A stretch of DNA of 64,000 nt from Prevotella nigrescens (GCF_031191185.1 NZ_CP133464.1:186001-250000); one strand, 5' to 3'. Numbered from the stretch's first letter, positions 10,013 through 19,465 are shown. Made by a program: numbers and translations. The notes: a model not told the origin generated them from the sequence alone.

Positions 10013-10076
10013 CTAATCAAATAGGCAAATCCCCTTGTTTGATTAGTGCAATTGGCGTAATTTTGTGCAAAATTAC
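10013..10076 (-). promoter_or_regulatory. proS promoter and leader with two perfect inverted repeats
   Basis: On the minus strand TAATTTTG (10075-10068) fits the -7 box. It sits inside a perfect 20-bp palindrome GTAATTTTG-TG-CAAAATTAC (10057-10076). Closer to proS, CTAATCAAA (10013-10021) and TTTGATTAG (10038-10046) form a perfect 9-bp stem around a 16-nt loop in the transcribed leader, and TAGGCAAAT occurs twice (10001, 10022). Operator and leader-control roles are inferred. Confidence 0.45.
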
Positions 10077-10118
10077 AAAAAAATGTTGGCAAACAGCACG
10101 TCAGAACAAAAATAGTTG

Positions 10119-10126
10119 TATCTTTG
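10119..10126 (+). promoter_or_regulatory. Putative -7 box upstream of OmpA-family gene
   Basis: TATCTTTG matches TAnnTTTG; no clear TTTG is found at the usual upstream distance. It would give a leader of about 150 nt before the ATG at 10281. Confidence 0.4.
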
Positions 10127-10280
10127 CTTCGTGGTCGGCGCAGCTCCAAGGCACTGATTTTGCAGGATAACAATTACAAGTTGTTTCGTCCGGAGAGAAT
10201 GTACGACACGCTCGGACAGCATGTGCGAACAGCCGGAACAGAACATATTACAAGACAAAACGTTTTAAATTATACACATT

Positions 10281-10961
10281 ATGAAGAATTTAAAGACAAT
10301 GGCAGCTGCACTTTGCGTGGCTACGCTCGTGTCAGGCTGTGCAACAAACCAGGGAACTTACAGTGCAGGAGGTGCCGGGGCAGGTGCCGTGCTCGGCGGA
10401 ATCGTGGGCAATATCATCGGCAAGAACACCAAGGGAACAGCCATCGGAGCTGCCATCGGAGCTGCCGTGGGTGCCGGAACGGGTGCCATCATCGGCAGAC
10501 ACATGGACAAAGTGAAGGAGCAGACCCAGGCTCAGGTAGACAATGCCAAGGTTGAAACCGTGAAAGATGCCAACGGCTTGAGCTGCGTAAAGGTTACTTT
10601 CGACTCTGGAATCTTGTTCGCCACCAACAGTTCGGACCTCAACGCATCGGCTAAACACGACCTGACGAAGTTTGCCGGCGTGCTTAGACAGAACAGCGAC
10701 TGCGACGTTGCCATTCAGGGATATACCGATGCATCGGGCAACGACAACATAAACATTCCGCTGTCGGAGCGTCGTGCCAAGTCCGTATCAAACTACCTGC
10801 GCGGTCAGGGTGTGTCTTCTGCACAAATTCGCACCGTAGAAGGTCTTGGCAGTTCGAACCCAATAGAGAACAAGCGCGTCAGCCAGGCAAACCGAAGAGT
10901 AGAAGTTTACATGTACGCTTCGAAGGAAATGATTAACAAAGCCAATAATGGCAATTTGTAA
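10281..10961 (+). CDS. OmpA family lipoprotein with glycine-zipper segment
   Basis: 226 residues. A lipoprotein signal peptide ends at 'LVSGC' with C20 as the lipidated cysteine. Residues about 28-75 are a glycine/alanine-rich glycine-zipper region (GGIVGNIIGKNTKG, AIGAAVGAGTG). The C-terminal half (about 100-215) is an OmpA/MotB-like peptidoglycan-binding domain with 'GYTDASGNDNINIPLSERRA' and 'RRVEV'. Such proteins tie the outer membrane to peptidoglycan. The architecture is like YfiB/Pal-type lipoproteins. Monocistronic: a strong terminator follows at 10999-11028 and the next gene is convergent. Confidence 0.93.
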   Translation: MKNLKTMAAALCVATLVSGCATNQGTYSAGGAGAGAVLGGIVGNIIGKNTKGTAIGAAIGAAVGAGTGAIIGRHMDKVKEQTQAQVDNAKVETVKDANGLSCVKVTFDSGILFATNSSDLNASAKHDLTKFAGVLRQNSDCDVAIQGYTDASGNDNINIPLSERRAKSVSNYLRGQGVSSAQIRTVEGLGSSNPIENKRVSQANRRVEVYMYASKEMINKANNGNL

Positions 10962-10998
10962 CAGAACGCTTTTTTCTTGATTAAACTTATCTATGAAC

Positions 10999-11028
10999 AA
11001 GGCGTGTTCCACTTTCGGAACACGCCTT
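10999..11028 (+). terminator. Rho-independent-type terminator after the OmpA-family gene
   Basis: AAGGCGTGTTCC (10999-11010) pairs perfectly with GGAACACGCCTT (11017-11028) around a 6-nt loop, followed by a T-rich stretch. It lies 38 bp after the stop of the OmpA-family gene. Confidence 0.85.
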
Positions 11029-11211
11029 TCTTATATTTTCCCGAAGAGAGATTGCGGTGAAGTGTTCTTCGTGTCATCGTTTCCGAAGAACAATATAGCA
11101 CCCTTAGAATTCCAAAACCTCTGAACATCAGAGCAAATATAGCTCTTAAGGTTCTCAGAACTCCTAAAAACTCATAGAAAAAACAATATTTCCAGACTGC
11201 ACTTTCTACCC

Positions 11212-12249
11212 TTACATCAGCATCGGGACAACGAAACGTGCCAAGCAATAGCCGCCGCCGATGAGCCAGCAGTAGATGATGGCAGCCAGCAGGAAGGGCT
11301 TGAAGCCTGCCTTCTTGAACTTGTCGATGCTCGTTTCCGCACCGAGTGCCGTCATGGCCATGGTTAAAAGGAAGGTGTCCAGGGTTACAATGCCTTTCAC
11401 AACCTCTTCGGGCAGCAGGTTGAGACTGTTGAAACAGATTACGAGCAGGAACATGATGGCAAACCAAGGCACCTGTATCTTGTTCTTCTTTCCCTCTGCG
11501 CCCTCACGCTTCGCAACGTCCTTTGCCACGAAGAAGGCGATGACGAGCAGCACGGGCACCAGCATCATCACGCGAATCATCTTCACGATGATGGCACTGT
11601 CGCTTATTGCGCTGCCCATTGCGTTGCCTGCTCCCACCACATGTGCCACTTCGTGAATGGTAGAACCCGCAAAAATGCCCATCTGTTGTGCAGGCAAATC
11701 GAACACGCCCGAGCGGTAAAGAACCGGATAAAGGAACATGGAGAGCGTACCAAAGATGACCACCGTGGCAACGGCAACGGCTGTCTTGTAGGGTTTCGGG
11801 CGTATTGCGCCGTCCACGCCCATTACTGCTGCTGCCCCGCAGATGGCACTTCCGCAAGCCGTGAGCAGGGCTATGCTGCGGTCCATCTTCAGCAACCGTC
11901 CTATAAAGATGCCGAGCAAGATGGTTACCGTAACCACTATGGCATCGATGATGATGGCAGGAAGCCCTACGGCAGTGATGTCCTGGAAAGTGAGTTTAAA
12001 GCCGTAGAGAATGATGCCGAAGCGCAGAATGCGTTTGGAACAGAATACGATGCCGGGCGTCCACGTCTCCGGCAAATTGTTGCGAAGGCTGTTGGCATAG
12101 AGCATACCGAGGATAATGCCGACTATCATCGGCGAAAACGACAAAGCTTTGGCAAAGCGCATGTCGCCGATATAGAATGCCGCACACGCAAAGAGAGCCA
12201 TCAGGAGGACTCCGTGGAGCATGCTGCTCCGTTGTTCTGTAAGTTTCAT
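11212..12249 (-). CDS. YeiH/UPF0324 family putative sulfate exporter
   Basis: 345 residues from the ATG at 12249; an ATG further upstream (12351) would add 34 polar residues and pass through the putative promoter. About ten hydrophobic segments cover the whole chain, with signature stretches 'GIILGMLYANSLRN', 'LTACGSAICGAAAVMG' and 'FAGSTIHEVAHVVGAG' of the UPF0324 family. Proteins of this family sit in the inner membrane and are annotated as putative sulfate exporters, but direct evidence of substrate is thin. Divergent from feoAB. Confidence 0.9.
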   Translation of the reverse strand: MKLTEQRSSMLHGVLLMALFACAAFYIGDMRFAKALSFSPMIVGIILGMLYANSLRNNLPETWTPGIVFCSKRILRFGIILYGFKLTFQDITAVGLPAIIIDAIVVTVTILLGIFIGRLLKMDRSIALLTACGSAICGAAAVMGVDGAIRPKPYKTAVAVATVVIFGTLSMFLYPVLYRSGVFDLPAQQMGIFAGSTIHEVAHVVGAGNAMGSAISDSAIIVKMIRVMMLVPVLLVIAFFVAKDVAKREGAEGKKNKIQVPWFAIMFLLVICFNSLNLLPEEVVKGIVTLDTFLLTMAMTALGAETSIDKFKKAGFKPFLLAAIIYCWLIGGGYCLARFVVPMLM

Positions 12250-12331
12250 ATTGGTTGTTTTTATATTGTCAGTCGCCCTTGGCAAGTCCGTTTCGGGGTC
12301 TGCAAAGCGGCATGGCATGGTTGTTCGGGTG

Positions 12332-12339
12332 CAAAGGTA
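12332..12339 (-). promoter_or_regulatory. Putative -7 box of the YeiH-family gene
   Basis: Minus-strand TACCTTTG at 12339-12332 matches TAnnTTTG; no upstream TTTG at 20 bp. Leader would be about 75 nt. Confidence 0.4.
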
Positions 12340-12500
12340 CGGAAAAAACAACTATCCGGTTGTACATCATCGCAATAATTTGACAAAATCAGCAGATAAA
12401 ACAAGTGGCTGACTGCCCGGGAACGGCTGTCCTATCCCCATTATTAGGTATTTTAGCAAACTTTCGAGAGGACAGTGTACAGCCTCCGGCGATTTCTTCG

Positions 12501-12508
12501 TACCTTTG
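12501..12508 (+). promoter_or_regulatory. Putative -7 box of feoAB
   Basis: TACCTTTG at 12501-12508 matches the Bacteroidota -7 consensus and lies 18 bp before the ATG, so the leader would be very short (about 10 nt). Confidence 0.55.
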
Positions 12509-12525
12509 TCTAAAAGAACAAGAGA

Positions 12526-15063
12526 ATGAAGTTATCAGAACTGAAGACAGGCGAAGCCGGCATCATCGTGAAGGTTTCGGGACACGGAGGCTTCAGAAAA
12601 CGTATCATAGAAATGGGGTTCATCAGTGGCAAGGAAGTGAAAGTACTGCTCAATGCGCCGCTGAAAGACCCCGTGAAATACCGTATCATGGGCTACGAAG
12701 TGAGCCTGCGGCACAACGAAGCCGACCTTATCGAGGTGCAACCCATAGGCAACTCGCTGCAAGACACCACCGATAACGACAGCCAAGACACCGGCACGAA
12801 CAACGACAATGCCGGGAAGAAAACACAATATCCCACAGATTCTACTTACAATCCGCCATTGGAGGCTGACCCGTCAGACCCCTACGAGCCTACATTGGCA
12901 CCCGACGAAGAAGAAAAAAGACACAACCAACAGCTCCACACCATAAACGTGGCACTCGTGGGCAACCCCAACTGCGGCAAGACGTCGCTCTTCAACTTCG
13001 CCTCGGGGGCGCACGAGCGGGTGGGAAACTACTCGGGCGTTACCGTAGATGCCAAGTACGGCTACACCGACATGATGGGCTACCACTTTGAACTGGTAGA
13101 CCTGCCGGGCACATACAGCCTCTCGGCATACAGCCCGGAAGAGCTCTACGTGCGCAAACAGCTCGTGGACAAGACACCGGACATCGTCGTCAACGTGATA
13201 GACGCATCGAACTTGGAACGCAACCTCTACCTTACCACGCAGCTCATAGACATGAACGTGCCCATGGTATGCGCCCTGAACATGTACGACGAGGTGGAAA
13301 ACCGTGGCGACCACATAGACTATAAGAAATTGGGAATGCTGCTGGGAGTGCCCATGGTGCCCACCGTCTTCACATCGGGAAGGGGCGTCAGGGAGCTGTT
13401 CCAGACCATCATACAGAACTGCGAGGGCAAAAAGGGCGATGCACCGCTCTACCGGCACATTCACATAAACCACGGACACGAGATTGAAAACGGCATTGCC
13501 GAAATTCAGGAACACCTGAACGAGGAGTCCGACGCATCGCAAAAATACTCCACACGCTACCTTGCCATAAAATTGCTGGAGAACGACAAGGAGGCAGAAC
13601 GCCTGGTGAAATCGTTCCCCGATGCCACGGAGATAATGCAACACCGCGACGAAACCGCCAGGCGCGTGAAGGAAGAGACTGGCAAAGACAGCGAAACTGC
13701 CATCATGGACGCCAAGTACGGCTTCATACACGGAGCACTGCAGGAGGTGCACTACACCACAGGAAAGGGGAAAGATGCCTACGACACGACGCGCACGATA
13801 GACAAAATCCTGACGAACAAGTACCTCGGCTTTCCGCTTTTCTTCCTTATTCTCTTCGTAATGTTCACGGCAACGTTCAGCCTCGGGCAGTATCCCATGG
13901 ACTGGATTGATGCCGGCGTGGCGTGGATTTCGGAAGTTTTAAACAACGCCTTGCCCGACGGGCCGGTGAAAGCCATGCTCGTAGACGGAGCCATTGCGGG
14001 CGTGGGGGCTGTCATCGTGTTCCTTCCGCAAATCCTTATCCTCTATTTCTTCATCTCGTACATGGAAGACTGCGGCTACATGTCGCGTGCAGCGTTCATC
14101 ATGGACCGCCTCATGCACAAGATGGGACTGCACGGCAAGTCGTTCATTCCGCTCATCATGGGCTTCGGCTGCAACGTTCCGGCAGTCATGGCGACCCGAA
14201 CCATAGAGAGCAAGCGCAGCCGATTGGTTACAATGCTGGTTCTTCCGATGATGAGCTGCTCGGCACGGCTGCCCATTTACATCATGATAACAGGCTCGTT
14301 CTTTGCCGCCCGATACCGCTCGGCAGTCATGATGCTGCTCTATGCCATCGGCATTGCAATGGCTGTGCTGCTGGCACGGCTCTTCTCCAAGACGCTCGTA
14401 AAGGGCGAAGACACGCCGTTTGTGATGGAACTCCCACCCTATCGTTTTCCGACATGGAAGGCAATAGGGCGACATACGTGGGAAAAGGGCAAGCAATATC
14501 TGAAGAAAATGGGAGGAATCATACTCGTTGCGTCCATCATAGTGTGGGCTTTAGGCTATTTTCCCGTGCCCGACAATCCCAACTTGGGCAATCAAGCCCG
14601 ACAAGAACAGAGCTACATTGGGCAAATAGGCAAGACGATAGAACCCGTTTTCCGTCCGATGGGCTTCAACTGGCGTCTGGACGTGGGACTGTTGGCAGGA
14701 GTTGGTGCGAAAGAAATAGTGGCTTCGACCATGGGCGTGCTCTATACGAACAACGATTCGTTCGGCGACGACAACACGTACAGCGACGACAGTCATAAAT
14801 ACGAGGCACTGCGCCACCAGATGACGGCAGATGTAGCCAAACAGAACCACATCAGTTACGCGCAAGCCGAACCGCTGGCACGGCTCACAGCCTTCTGTTT
14901 CCTGCTCTTCGTCCTGCTCTACTTCCCTTGTGTAGCCACCATAGCGGCGATAAAAGGCGAGACGGGCAGCTGGAAGTGGGGCATCTTTGCTGCCGTGTAC
15001 ACCACGGCACTGGCGTGGATAGTGAGTGCCGTTGTCTACCAGGTGGGGGTGCTGCTTTTGTAG
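12526..15063 (+). CDS. feoB: FeoA-FeoB fusion, ferrous iron transporter
   Basis: 845 residues. Residues 1-75 are a FeoA/SH3-like domain ('MGFISGKEVKVLLNAPL'), residues 76-138 a charged linker, then the FeoB G domain with G1 'GNPNCGKTS' (146-154), G3 'DLPGTYS' (192-198) and G4 'NMYD' (252-255). After an insertion domain come the membrane core with Gate motifs ('SCSARLPIYIMITG', 'GCNVPAVMATR') and about ten helices. FeoAB fusions are usual in Bacteroidota. It imports Fe(II) across the inner membrane, driven or gated by GTP hydrolysis. Its 3' end faces the M16 protease gene across a pair of strong hairpins; the protease belongs to a TonB-receptor cluster that may also supply iron. Confidence 0.95.
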   Translation: MKLSELKTGEAGIIVKVSGHGGFRKRIIEMGFISGKEVKVLLNAPLKDPVKYRIMGYEVSLRHNEADLIEVQPIGNSLQDTTDNDSQDTGTNNDNAGKKTQYPTDSTYNPPLEADPSDPYEPTLAPDEEEKRHNQQLHTINVALVGNPNCGKTSLFNFASGAHERVGNYSGVTVDAKYGYTDMMGYHFELVDLPGTYSLSAYSPEELYVRKQLVDKTPDIVVNVIDASNLERNLYLTTQLIDMNVPMVCALNMYDEVENRGDHIDYKKLGMLLGVPMVPTVFTSGRGVRELFQTIIQNCEGKKGDAPLYRHIHINHGHEIENGIAEIQEHLNEESDASQKYSTRYLAIKLLENDKEAERLVKSFPDATEIMQHRDETARRVKEETGKDSETAIMDAKYGFIHGALQEVHYTTGKGKDAYDTTRTIDKILTNKYLGFPLFFLILFVMFTATFSLGQYPMDWIDAGVAWISEVLNNALPDGPVKAMLVDGAIAGVGAVIVFLPQILILYFFISYMEDCGYMSRAAFIMDRLMHKMGLHGKSFIPLIMGFGCNVPAVMATRTIESKRSRLVTMLVLPMMSCSARLPIYIMITGSFFAARYRSAVMMLLYAIGIAMAVLLARLFSKTLVKGEDTPFVMELPPYRFPTWKAIGRHTWEKGKQYLKKMGGIILVASIIVWALGYFPVPDNPNLGNQARQEQSYIGQIGKTIEPVFRPMGFNWRLDVGLLAGVGAKEIVASTMGVLYTNNDSFGDDNTYSDDSHKYEALRHQMTADVAKQNHISYAQAEPLARLTAFCFLLFVLLYFPCVATIAAIKGETGSWKWGIFAAVYTTALAWIVSAVVYQVGVLLL

Positions 15064-15110
15064 GTGCTGCGGTTTCTGCGGTGGAAGAAGGGGGTGGTTT
15101 TCCTAGAATC

Positions 15111-15143
15111 CCTAGGGTTCCTAGGAACTCTAGGAACCCTAGG
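15111..15143. terminator. CTAG-rich perfect 14-bp hairpin
   Basis: CCTAGGGTTCCTAG (15111-15124) and CTAGGAACCCTAGG (15130-15143) are perfect inverted repeats around a 5-nt loop. The surrounding 60 bp contain six CTAG tetramers. It lies 48 bp after feoAB and is a plausible terminator, though no T run follows. Confidence 0.6.
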
Positions 15144-15239
15144 AAAACTAGGGAACCTTAGAAAAAACCTATTAAAAGCTACTTTGAAAAAAGCACCCCC
15201 ATGCCCTTGAAAAACAAAACAGGCTCTTTCAGGAAACAG

Positions 15240-15272
15240 AACAGGCTCTTTTGTCGTCCAAAAGAGCCTGTT
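15240..15272. terminator. Bidirectional terminator formed by dispersed repeat units
   Basis: AACAGGCTCTTTTG (15240-15253) pairs perfectly with CAAAAGAGCCTGTT (15259-15272) around TCGTC. Two inverted units of the dispersed repeat make the stem; a further unit lies at 15216-15230. The position between the ends of feoAB (+) and the M16 gene (-) fits a two-way terminator. Confidence 0.7.
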
Positions 15273-15293
15273 TTGCCTTTGCCTTGCGGGCAT

Positions 15294-18101
15294 TCATTTT
15301 TGTGTCATCGTAACTTCTATGCAATTGTTCTGGTCGAGCAGTTGGCGGAGCGTGGTGCGAATGTCATCGCAAGTCATGCTTTCAACGATGGAACGGAAGG
15401 TGGTGTCCACGTCTATTCCGTTGAACAGGTCGCTGTAGAGCACGTATTCCCAGTAGTTGTTCATGCGCAACACCTGGTTGTAGACCTTCCGTTCGTAAGC
15501 CTTCACTTTGTCGAGGTCTTGCTGCGAGGGCCCTTCGGTCGCCATCTTGTGCAGTTGTTCGTACACGATGGGTATCAGCTCGTGGTACTTCTGCGGGTCG
15601 GTCTGGAAGGCAATGCGCAGCAATGCCTCGTCGTCGGGGTGGTGCTGCAGGTCGCCCGACACCTGTACGCTGTAGGTGCCGCCCTTCTCTTCGCGCACCT
15701 TGTCGGTGTAGACGATGCGCAGGAGCTGCCCTATGGCGTCCATCAGCAGTTCGTTGCGGTTGCTGTATTCCATTTTTCCTTTTATCACGATGGTGGTGAT
15801 GGCTGTCGGCGTGGCTTGTTCCTTGTGGAAGACGTACGTCTTCTTGCCATCGACGAGCCTTGCGCCGTGTGTACCAATGCCTTCCGTGCGATTGTTGGAA
15901 GGCAGCACTGCCATATACCGGCAGAGCAATGGGCGGAGCTTGTCGAGGTTGATGTTGCCCGTAAGAATAAGCTTGAAGTCGGCTGCGCTGGCAAACCGTT
16001 CCTTGTAAATCTGCATGATGCGGTCGTAGCTCACCTTCTTCAGCCGTTCCTTGTCCATCGATGCCAGGCGGTCGGTGCCGTATGCCACCTTGTGGAGGGT
16101 GTCGTTGTATGCCAACATCGGGTTTACGTGGGCGTTGGTCAGGAATGCTTCCTGCTGTTCCATCAGGCTCTTGAAGGCTTGCGGGTCTTTCCGTGGCTGC
16201 GTAAAGTAGAGGTAGACCAGTTCCAGAAGGGTCTCGGTGTCCTTCACGTTGGAAGTTCCCGTCATGCCTTCCGTGTCGTCGTCGATGTAAGGAGCCACGG
16301 TTGCGGTCTTCCCAGCCAGCATCTTCTCCAGCGCAAGGTCGTCGTACTGCCCCACTCCACCGATGGTTGCGCCAGCCATAAGGTAGGTCAGGTTGGGCAT
16401 GTCGGCATCGGGGTAGAGGTTCTTTCCGCCCATGCTGAAGAGCTTCAGGTTCACCTCGTCGGGCTCGAAGTCGGTTTGTCGCACATAAACTTTCATTCCG
16501 TTGGAGAGCGTCAGCTCGGTGTAGCCAAACTTGTAACTGCGTTCCGACACGATGCTGCCTGGCTTTGGCAGGTTGGTTACAAGGCTGTCGCCCAACGCCT
16601 TTGCCTCGTGGTAGGGGGTATATTTCCGTGTCTGGGCTTCCAAGATGTTTTTTTCGATGGTGGCATTGGCAGGCATCTCAAACCCTTCCTTGGCAGGGCC
16701 GAAGAGCGTAACCACCTGATTCTGATTGGTTATTATGTCCTTTGCCAACGCATTGATGTCGGCAAGAGTAACCGATTTGTCGAGTTTCCGCACCAGTCCA
16801 AGCTCGTATTCGGGTTCCAAGATGGGCGTTTCTTCGAGGAAATTCTGCACGCAGGCTTCCACAAACTCGCCATTGCGACGGTTGGTGCGGTCGTTATAGC
16901 CATTCTCTGCAAACGACAGCATCTCGGCTTTTCCCCGTTTCAGCTCTTCGGGAGTGATGCCGTTGGCGCGTGCGCGCTCCACTTCGCCCACCAGAAGGCG
17001 TATTCCTTCGAGCACCCTGCCCTCCTTCAGCACGCCCGAAAGCTCGAAAACGTCTTTCGTGGACGCCAGGAAGAAGTTGCCGTCGCGCACCGATGCCGAT
17101 ATGAAAGGAGCGTCGGCAGCTCTGGCAAGTGCTTCCAAGCGGTCGTTTACAGCCATTCGCAGAATGCTTGTCTTGTAGTCGTCGGCATAGTTCCGCAGGG
17201 TGTTGCGCTCGGCTTTCGGCGTTATGTCGCGCTTCATGTATAGTGTGAAGTTCACGGTAGGCTGCTCCTTGTCAGTTGCCGTGTACAGTATCATCTTCCT
17301 GTTGTCGCCCACGGGGTAGTAAACACGCCGTTCAGGATTTGGAGGCAGGGGTATGTTGCCAAACATCTTGCGTATCTTCGTCTCCATTCCGTCCTCGTCT
17401 ATGTCGCCCACAACGATGATTGCCTGCAGGTCGGGGCGGTACCATTTGCGGTAATAGTCGCGCAAGTCGTTGTAAGGAAAGGTTCTTACGATGTCCATAT
17501 TGCCGATGGGCATGCAGTCGGCATACTTCGTTCCGGCGTAGATAACGGGCATGGACTGTTCTGCAAGGCGCTGCATTGCCATGCCGGTGCGGCGTGTCCG
17601 CCATTCCTCTTCTATCACTCCGCGTTCCTTGTCAATCTCCTTGTCGGTCAGAAGCAGGTCGTGGCTCCAGTCGTGGAGTATGAGCAGGCACGAGTCGATG
17701 ATGCCTTCGCGTGTTACGGGTGCTGCCAATATGTTGTAGACGGTCTGGTCCACGCTGGTGTAGGCGTTGAGATTGGCTCCGAACTTGATGCCAACGCTCT
17801 CGCACCACTTCACGATTCCCGGACGAATGGAGTCGCCGGGGAAGTGGCGCGTGCCGTTGAATGCCATGTGTTCCAGGAAGTGTGCCAGTCCGCGCTGGCG
17901 TGGTTCTTCGAGTATGGAACCTACTTTCTGGGCGATGTAGAAGTCTGCCACGCCCTTTGTCTGGCTGTTGTGGCGTATGTAGTAGGTCATTCCGTTGGGC
18001 AGAACCCCCTTGCGTATGGTCTTGTCGGTGTCCAGCCTGCCCTCTTGTGCGTAGACGTTGCAGGCTATGAATACTGCAACGATGGTGAGAAAATGTTTCA
18101 T
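15294..18101 (-). CDS. M16 family zinc metallopeptidase (pitrilysin type), periplasmic
   Basis: 935 residues, the full two-half M16 length. A signal peptide (residues 1-19, ending 'NVYAQ') directs it out of the cytoplasm. The inverted zinc motif HxxEH is present as 'HFLEH' (H74, E77, H78), and the third ligand lies in 'ERGVIEEEW' downstream. The second half has the inactive M16 domain. Last gene of a minus-strand cluster with a TonB receptor and two lipoproteins. M16 enzymes cut peptides and small proteins inside a closed chamber; FusC of Pectobacterium does this to ferredoxin imported by a TonB receptor. Processing of an imported peptide or protein here is inferred from the neighbours. Confidence 0.93.
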   Translation of the reverse strand: MKHFLTIVAVFIACNVYAQEGRLDTDKTIRKGVLPNGMTYYIRHNSQTKGVADFYIAQKVGSILEEPRQRGLAHFLEHMAFNGTRHFPGDSIRPGIVKWCESVGIKFGANLNAYTSVDQTVYNILAAPVTREGIIDSCLLILHDWSHDLLLTDKEIDKERGVIEEEWRTRRTGMAMQRLAEQSMPVIYAGTKYADCMPIGNMDIVRTFPYNDLRDYYRKWYRPDLQAIIVVGDIDEDGMETKIRKMFGNIPLPPNPERRVYYPVGDNRKMILYTATDKEQPTVNFTLYMKRDITPKAERNTLRNYADDYKTSILRMAVNDRLEALARAADAPFISASVRDGNFFLASTKDVFELSGVLKEGRVLEGIRLLVGEVERARANGITPEELKRGKAEMLSFAENGYNDRTNRRNGEFVEACVQNFLEETPILEPEYELGLVRKLDKSVTLADINALAKDIITNQNQVVTLFGPAKEGFEMPANATIEKNILEAQTRKYTPYHEAKALGDSLVTNLPKPGSIVSERSYKFGYTELTLSNGMKVYVRQTDFEPDEVNLKLFSMGGKNLYPDADMPNLTYLMAGATIGGVGQYDDLALEKMLAGKTATVAPYIDDDTEGMTGTSNVKDTETLLELVYLYFTQPRKDPQAFKSLMEQQEAFLTNAHVNPMLAYNDTLHKVAYGTDRLASMDKERLKKVSYDRIMQIYKERFASAADFKLILTGNINLDKLRPLLCRYMAVLPSNNRTEGIGTHGARLVDGKKTYVFHKEQATPTAITTIVIKGKMEYSNRNELLMDAIGQLLRIVYTDKVREEKGGTYSVQVSGDLQHHPDDEALLRIAFQTDPQKYHELIPIVYEQLHKMATEGPSQQDLDKVKAYERKVYNQVLRMNNYWEYVLYSDLFNGIDVDTTFRSIVESMTCDDIRTTLRQLLDQNNCIEVTMTQK

Positions 18102-18176
18102 ATCTGTTTTTATATGTTGCTTTTAATGTTTCGTCTTGATTCCGGCTGCACCTTGCCTTGCCGCCTGCTGTGCCGT

Positions 18177-19433
18177 CTAAGGCTTTTTCAGGCAAGATGG
18201 AACGGCATTGGGCAGGAAGTCGTCGGTGGAGTTGTTGGTGTCAATCCACTTCCTTCCGTCCTTCTTTCTGATGACTGCCTTGTTGTAGCGGGACTCGTCG
18301 AAGTCCACAGTTCCGCAGTAAGTGAAGCCCTTGTCGAGCATCGGCGAGATGATGTTCCACTCGTGTGCGGTGGGCACGGCAAGGTTCACGGCATCTACAA
18401 TCCATGCGTTGGGCATGAAGTATTCGTATTCGTCCATGGGCACGACGATGTCGCCCTGCCTGAATATGTAGCCGAACTTGTAGCGATACTTCGCCGTATA
18501 GGTCTTCCGGTCTGCCATTGGGCGAGCCAGTGCGTAGCTTTTCACGCCCCGGGTGTGCATTACAAACGTTCCGCTGAAGTTGGCATACCAGTTGGAAAGG
18601 TTGGGTACCTTCGGGTTGTCCTGGTCGCCTTCGGGGTTCGAACCCTTATCGTAGATTTCGAAATTGGCTTTGCGCAGGTCGAAAGAGTTGGGGTTTACGG
18701 CTCGATGGTCTATGGCAGTGAGTGCCATGAGCAGTTCTTCGCCGGGCTTGACGGGTACGTCGTGCCCTGTGCCGGGAATGACATAGATGGCTGAGATGGT
18801 CATTGCCTCGTCCATGATGTCGGGCTGATAGTCGTGCTTGTCGTCGCTGGTGAAGAACGATTCCACGAAGGCGATGCCGTCGGCATACAGCGTCGTGTCG
18901 CTGTTGTTGCCTATCTTGAAGTACTGGTCGTCGGTGTACATGAACCCGTCGGGCGTTGTCGTGCCGGTAAAGAATATTTCTGATATGACGAATCCCTCCT
19001 GTGCGGAATACACGTTGAGGGCTATCTCGGTGGTGGAGGTGGTTTCTGCCGCGCCAATGGCTACGTTCTCTCGTGCAGCCTTCACCTTTGCGGCAATGTC
19101 CTGACCGTTGAGCCGATAGCCGATGATGCCTTTCACGGCAATGTTGTAGCTGCCTTCGGGCAGCGATATGTCGGCTGCAAAGCCTTTGCCGGACGGCTGG
19201 AAGTTCGCTACAGTGTATTTCCTGCCGGTCTGAATGTTGGTCAGCACTGCCGTTCCCTCGCCCAGTGTCGCTCCGTTTATGTTGAGCGGCATGTTGAGAG
19301 AGAGGCGGTGGCTCACCATTTTCGGTTCCGCTACATCGTCCTTGTACTTGTTGCACGACCACATTGCCATGCAGAGGAGGGCGAAGATGACCGGCACTGC
19401 GTTCCAATCATGCCTGAATTTGCTTGTGTCCAT
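18177..19433 (-). CDS. DUF4876 domain surface lipoprotein
   Basis: 418 residues with a lipoprotein signal ending 'AMWSC' (C27). Residues about 40-150 form a beta-rich domain ('TAVLTNIQTGRKYTVANFQ', 'LPEGSYNIAVKG') and the rest a larger domain with 'FISEIFFTGT'-like text and 'YFKIGNNSD', both features of DUF4876 proteins found beside TonB receptors in Bacteroidota. Probably exposed at the cell surface as a partner of the receptor; function unknown. It starts 32 bp after the beta-barrel gene and ends 75 bp before the M16 gene. The N-terminal domain is homologous to the small lipoprotein at 21090-21467. Confidence 0.8.
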   Translation of the reverse strand: MDTSKFRHDWNAVPVIFALLCMAMWSCNKYKDDVAEPKMVSHRLSLNMPLNINGATLGEGTAVLTNIQTGRKYTVANFQPSGKGFAADISLPEGSYNIAVKGIIGYRLNGQDIAAKVKAARENVAIGAAETTSTTEIALNVYSAQEGFVISEIFFTGTTTPDGFMYTDDQYFKIGNNSDTTLYADGIAFVESFFTSDDKHDYQPDIMDEAMTISAIYVIPGTGHDVPVKPGEELLMALTAIDHRAVNPNSFDLRKANFEIYDKGSNPEGDQDNPKVPNLSNWYANFSGTFVMHTRGVKSYALARPMADRKTYTAKYRYKFGYIFRQGDIVVPMDEYEYFMPNAWIVDAVNLAVPTAHEWNIISPMLDKGFTYCGTVDFDESRYNKAVIRKKDGRKWIDTNNSTDDFLPNAVPSCLKKP

Positions 19434-19465
19434 TGTTCTGTTGTATTGCTGTATTTACTTTTTCG

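Noticed and set aside
15201..17243. 680-codon plus-strand frame
   Set aside because: Antisense to the M16 peptidase gene; His/Val-rich composition typical of reverse reading of a GC-rich gene.
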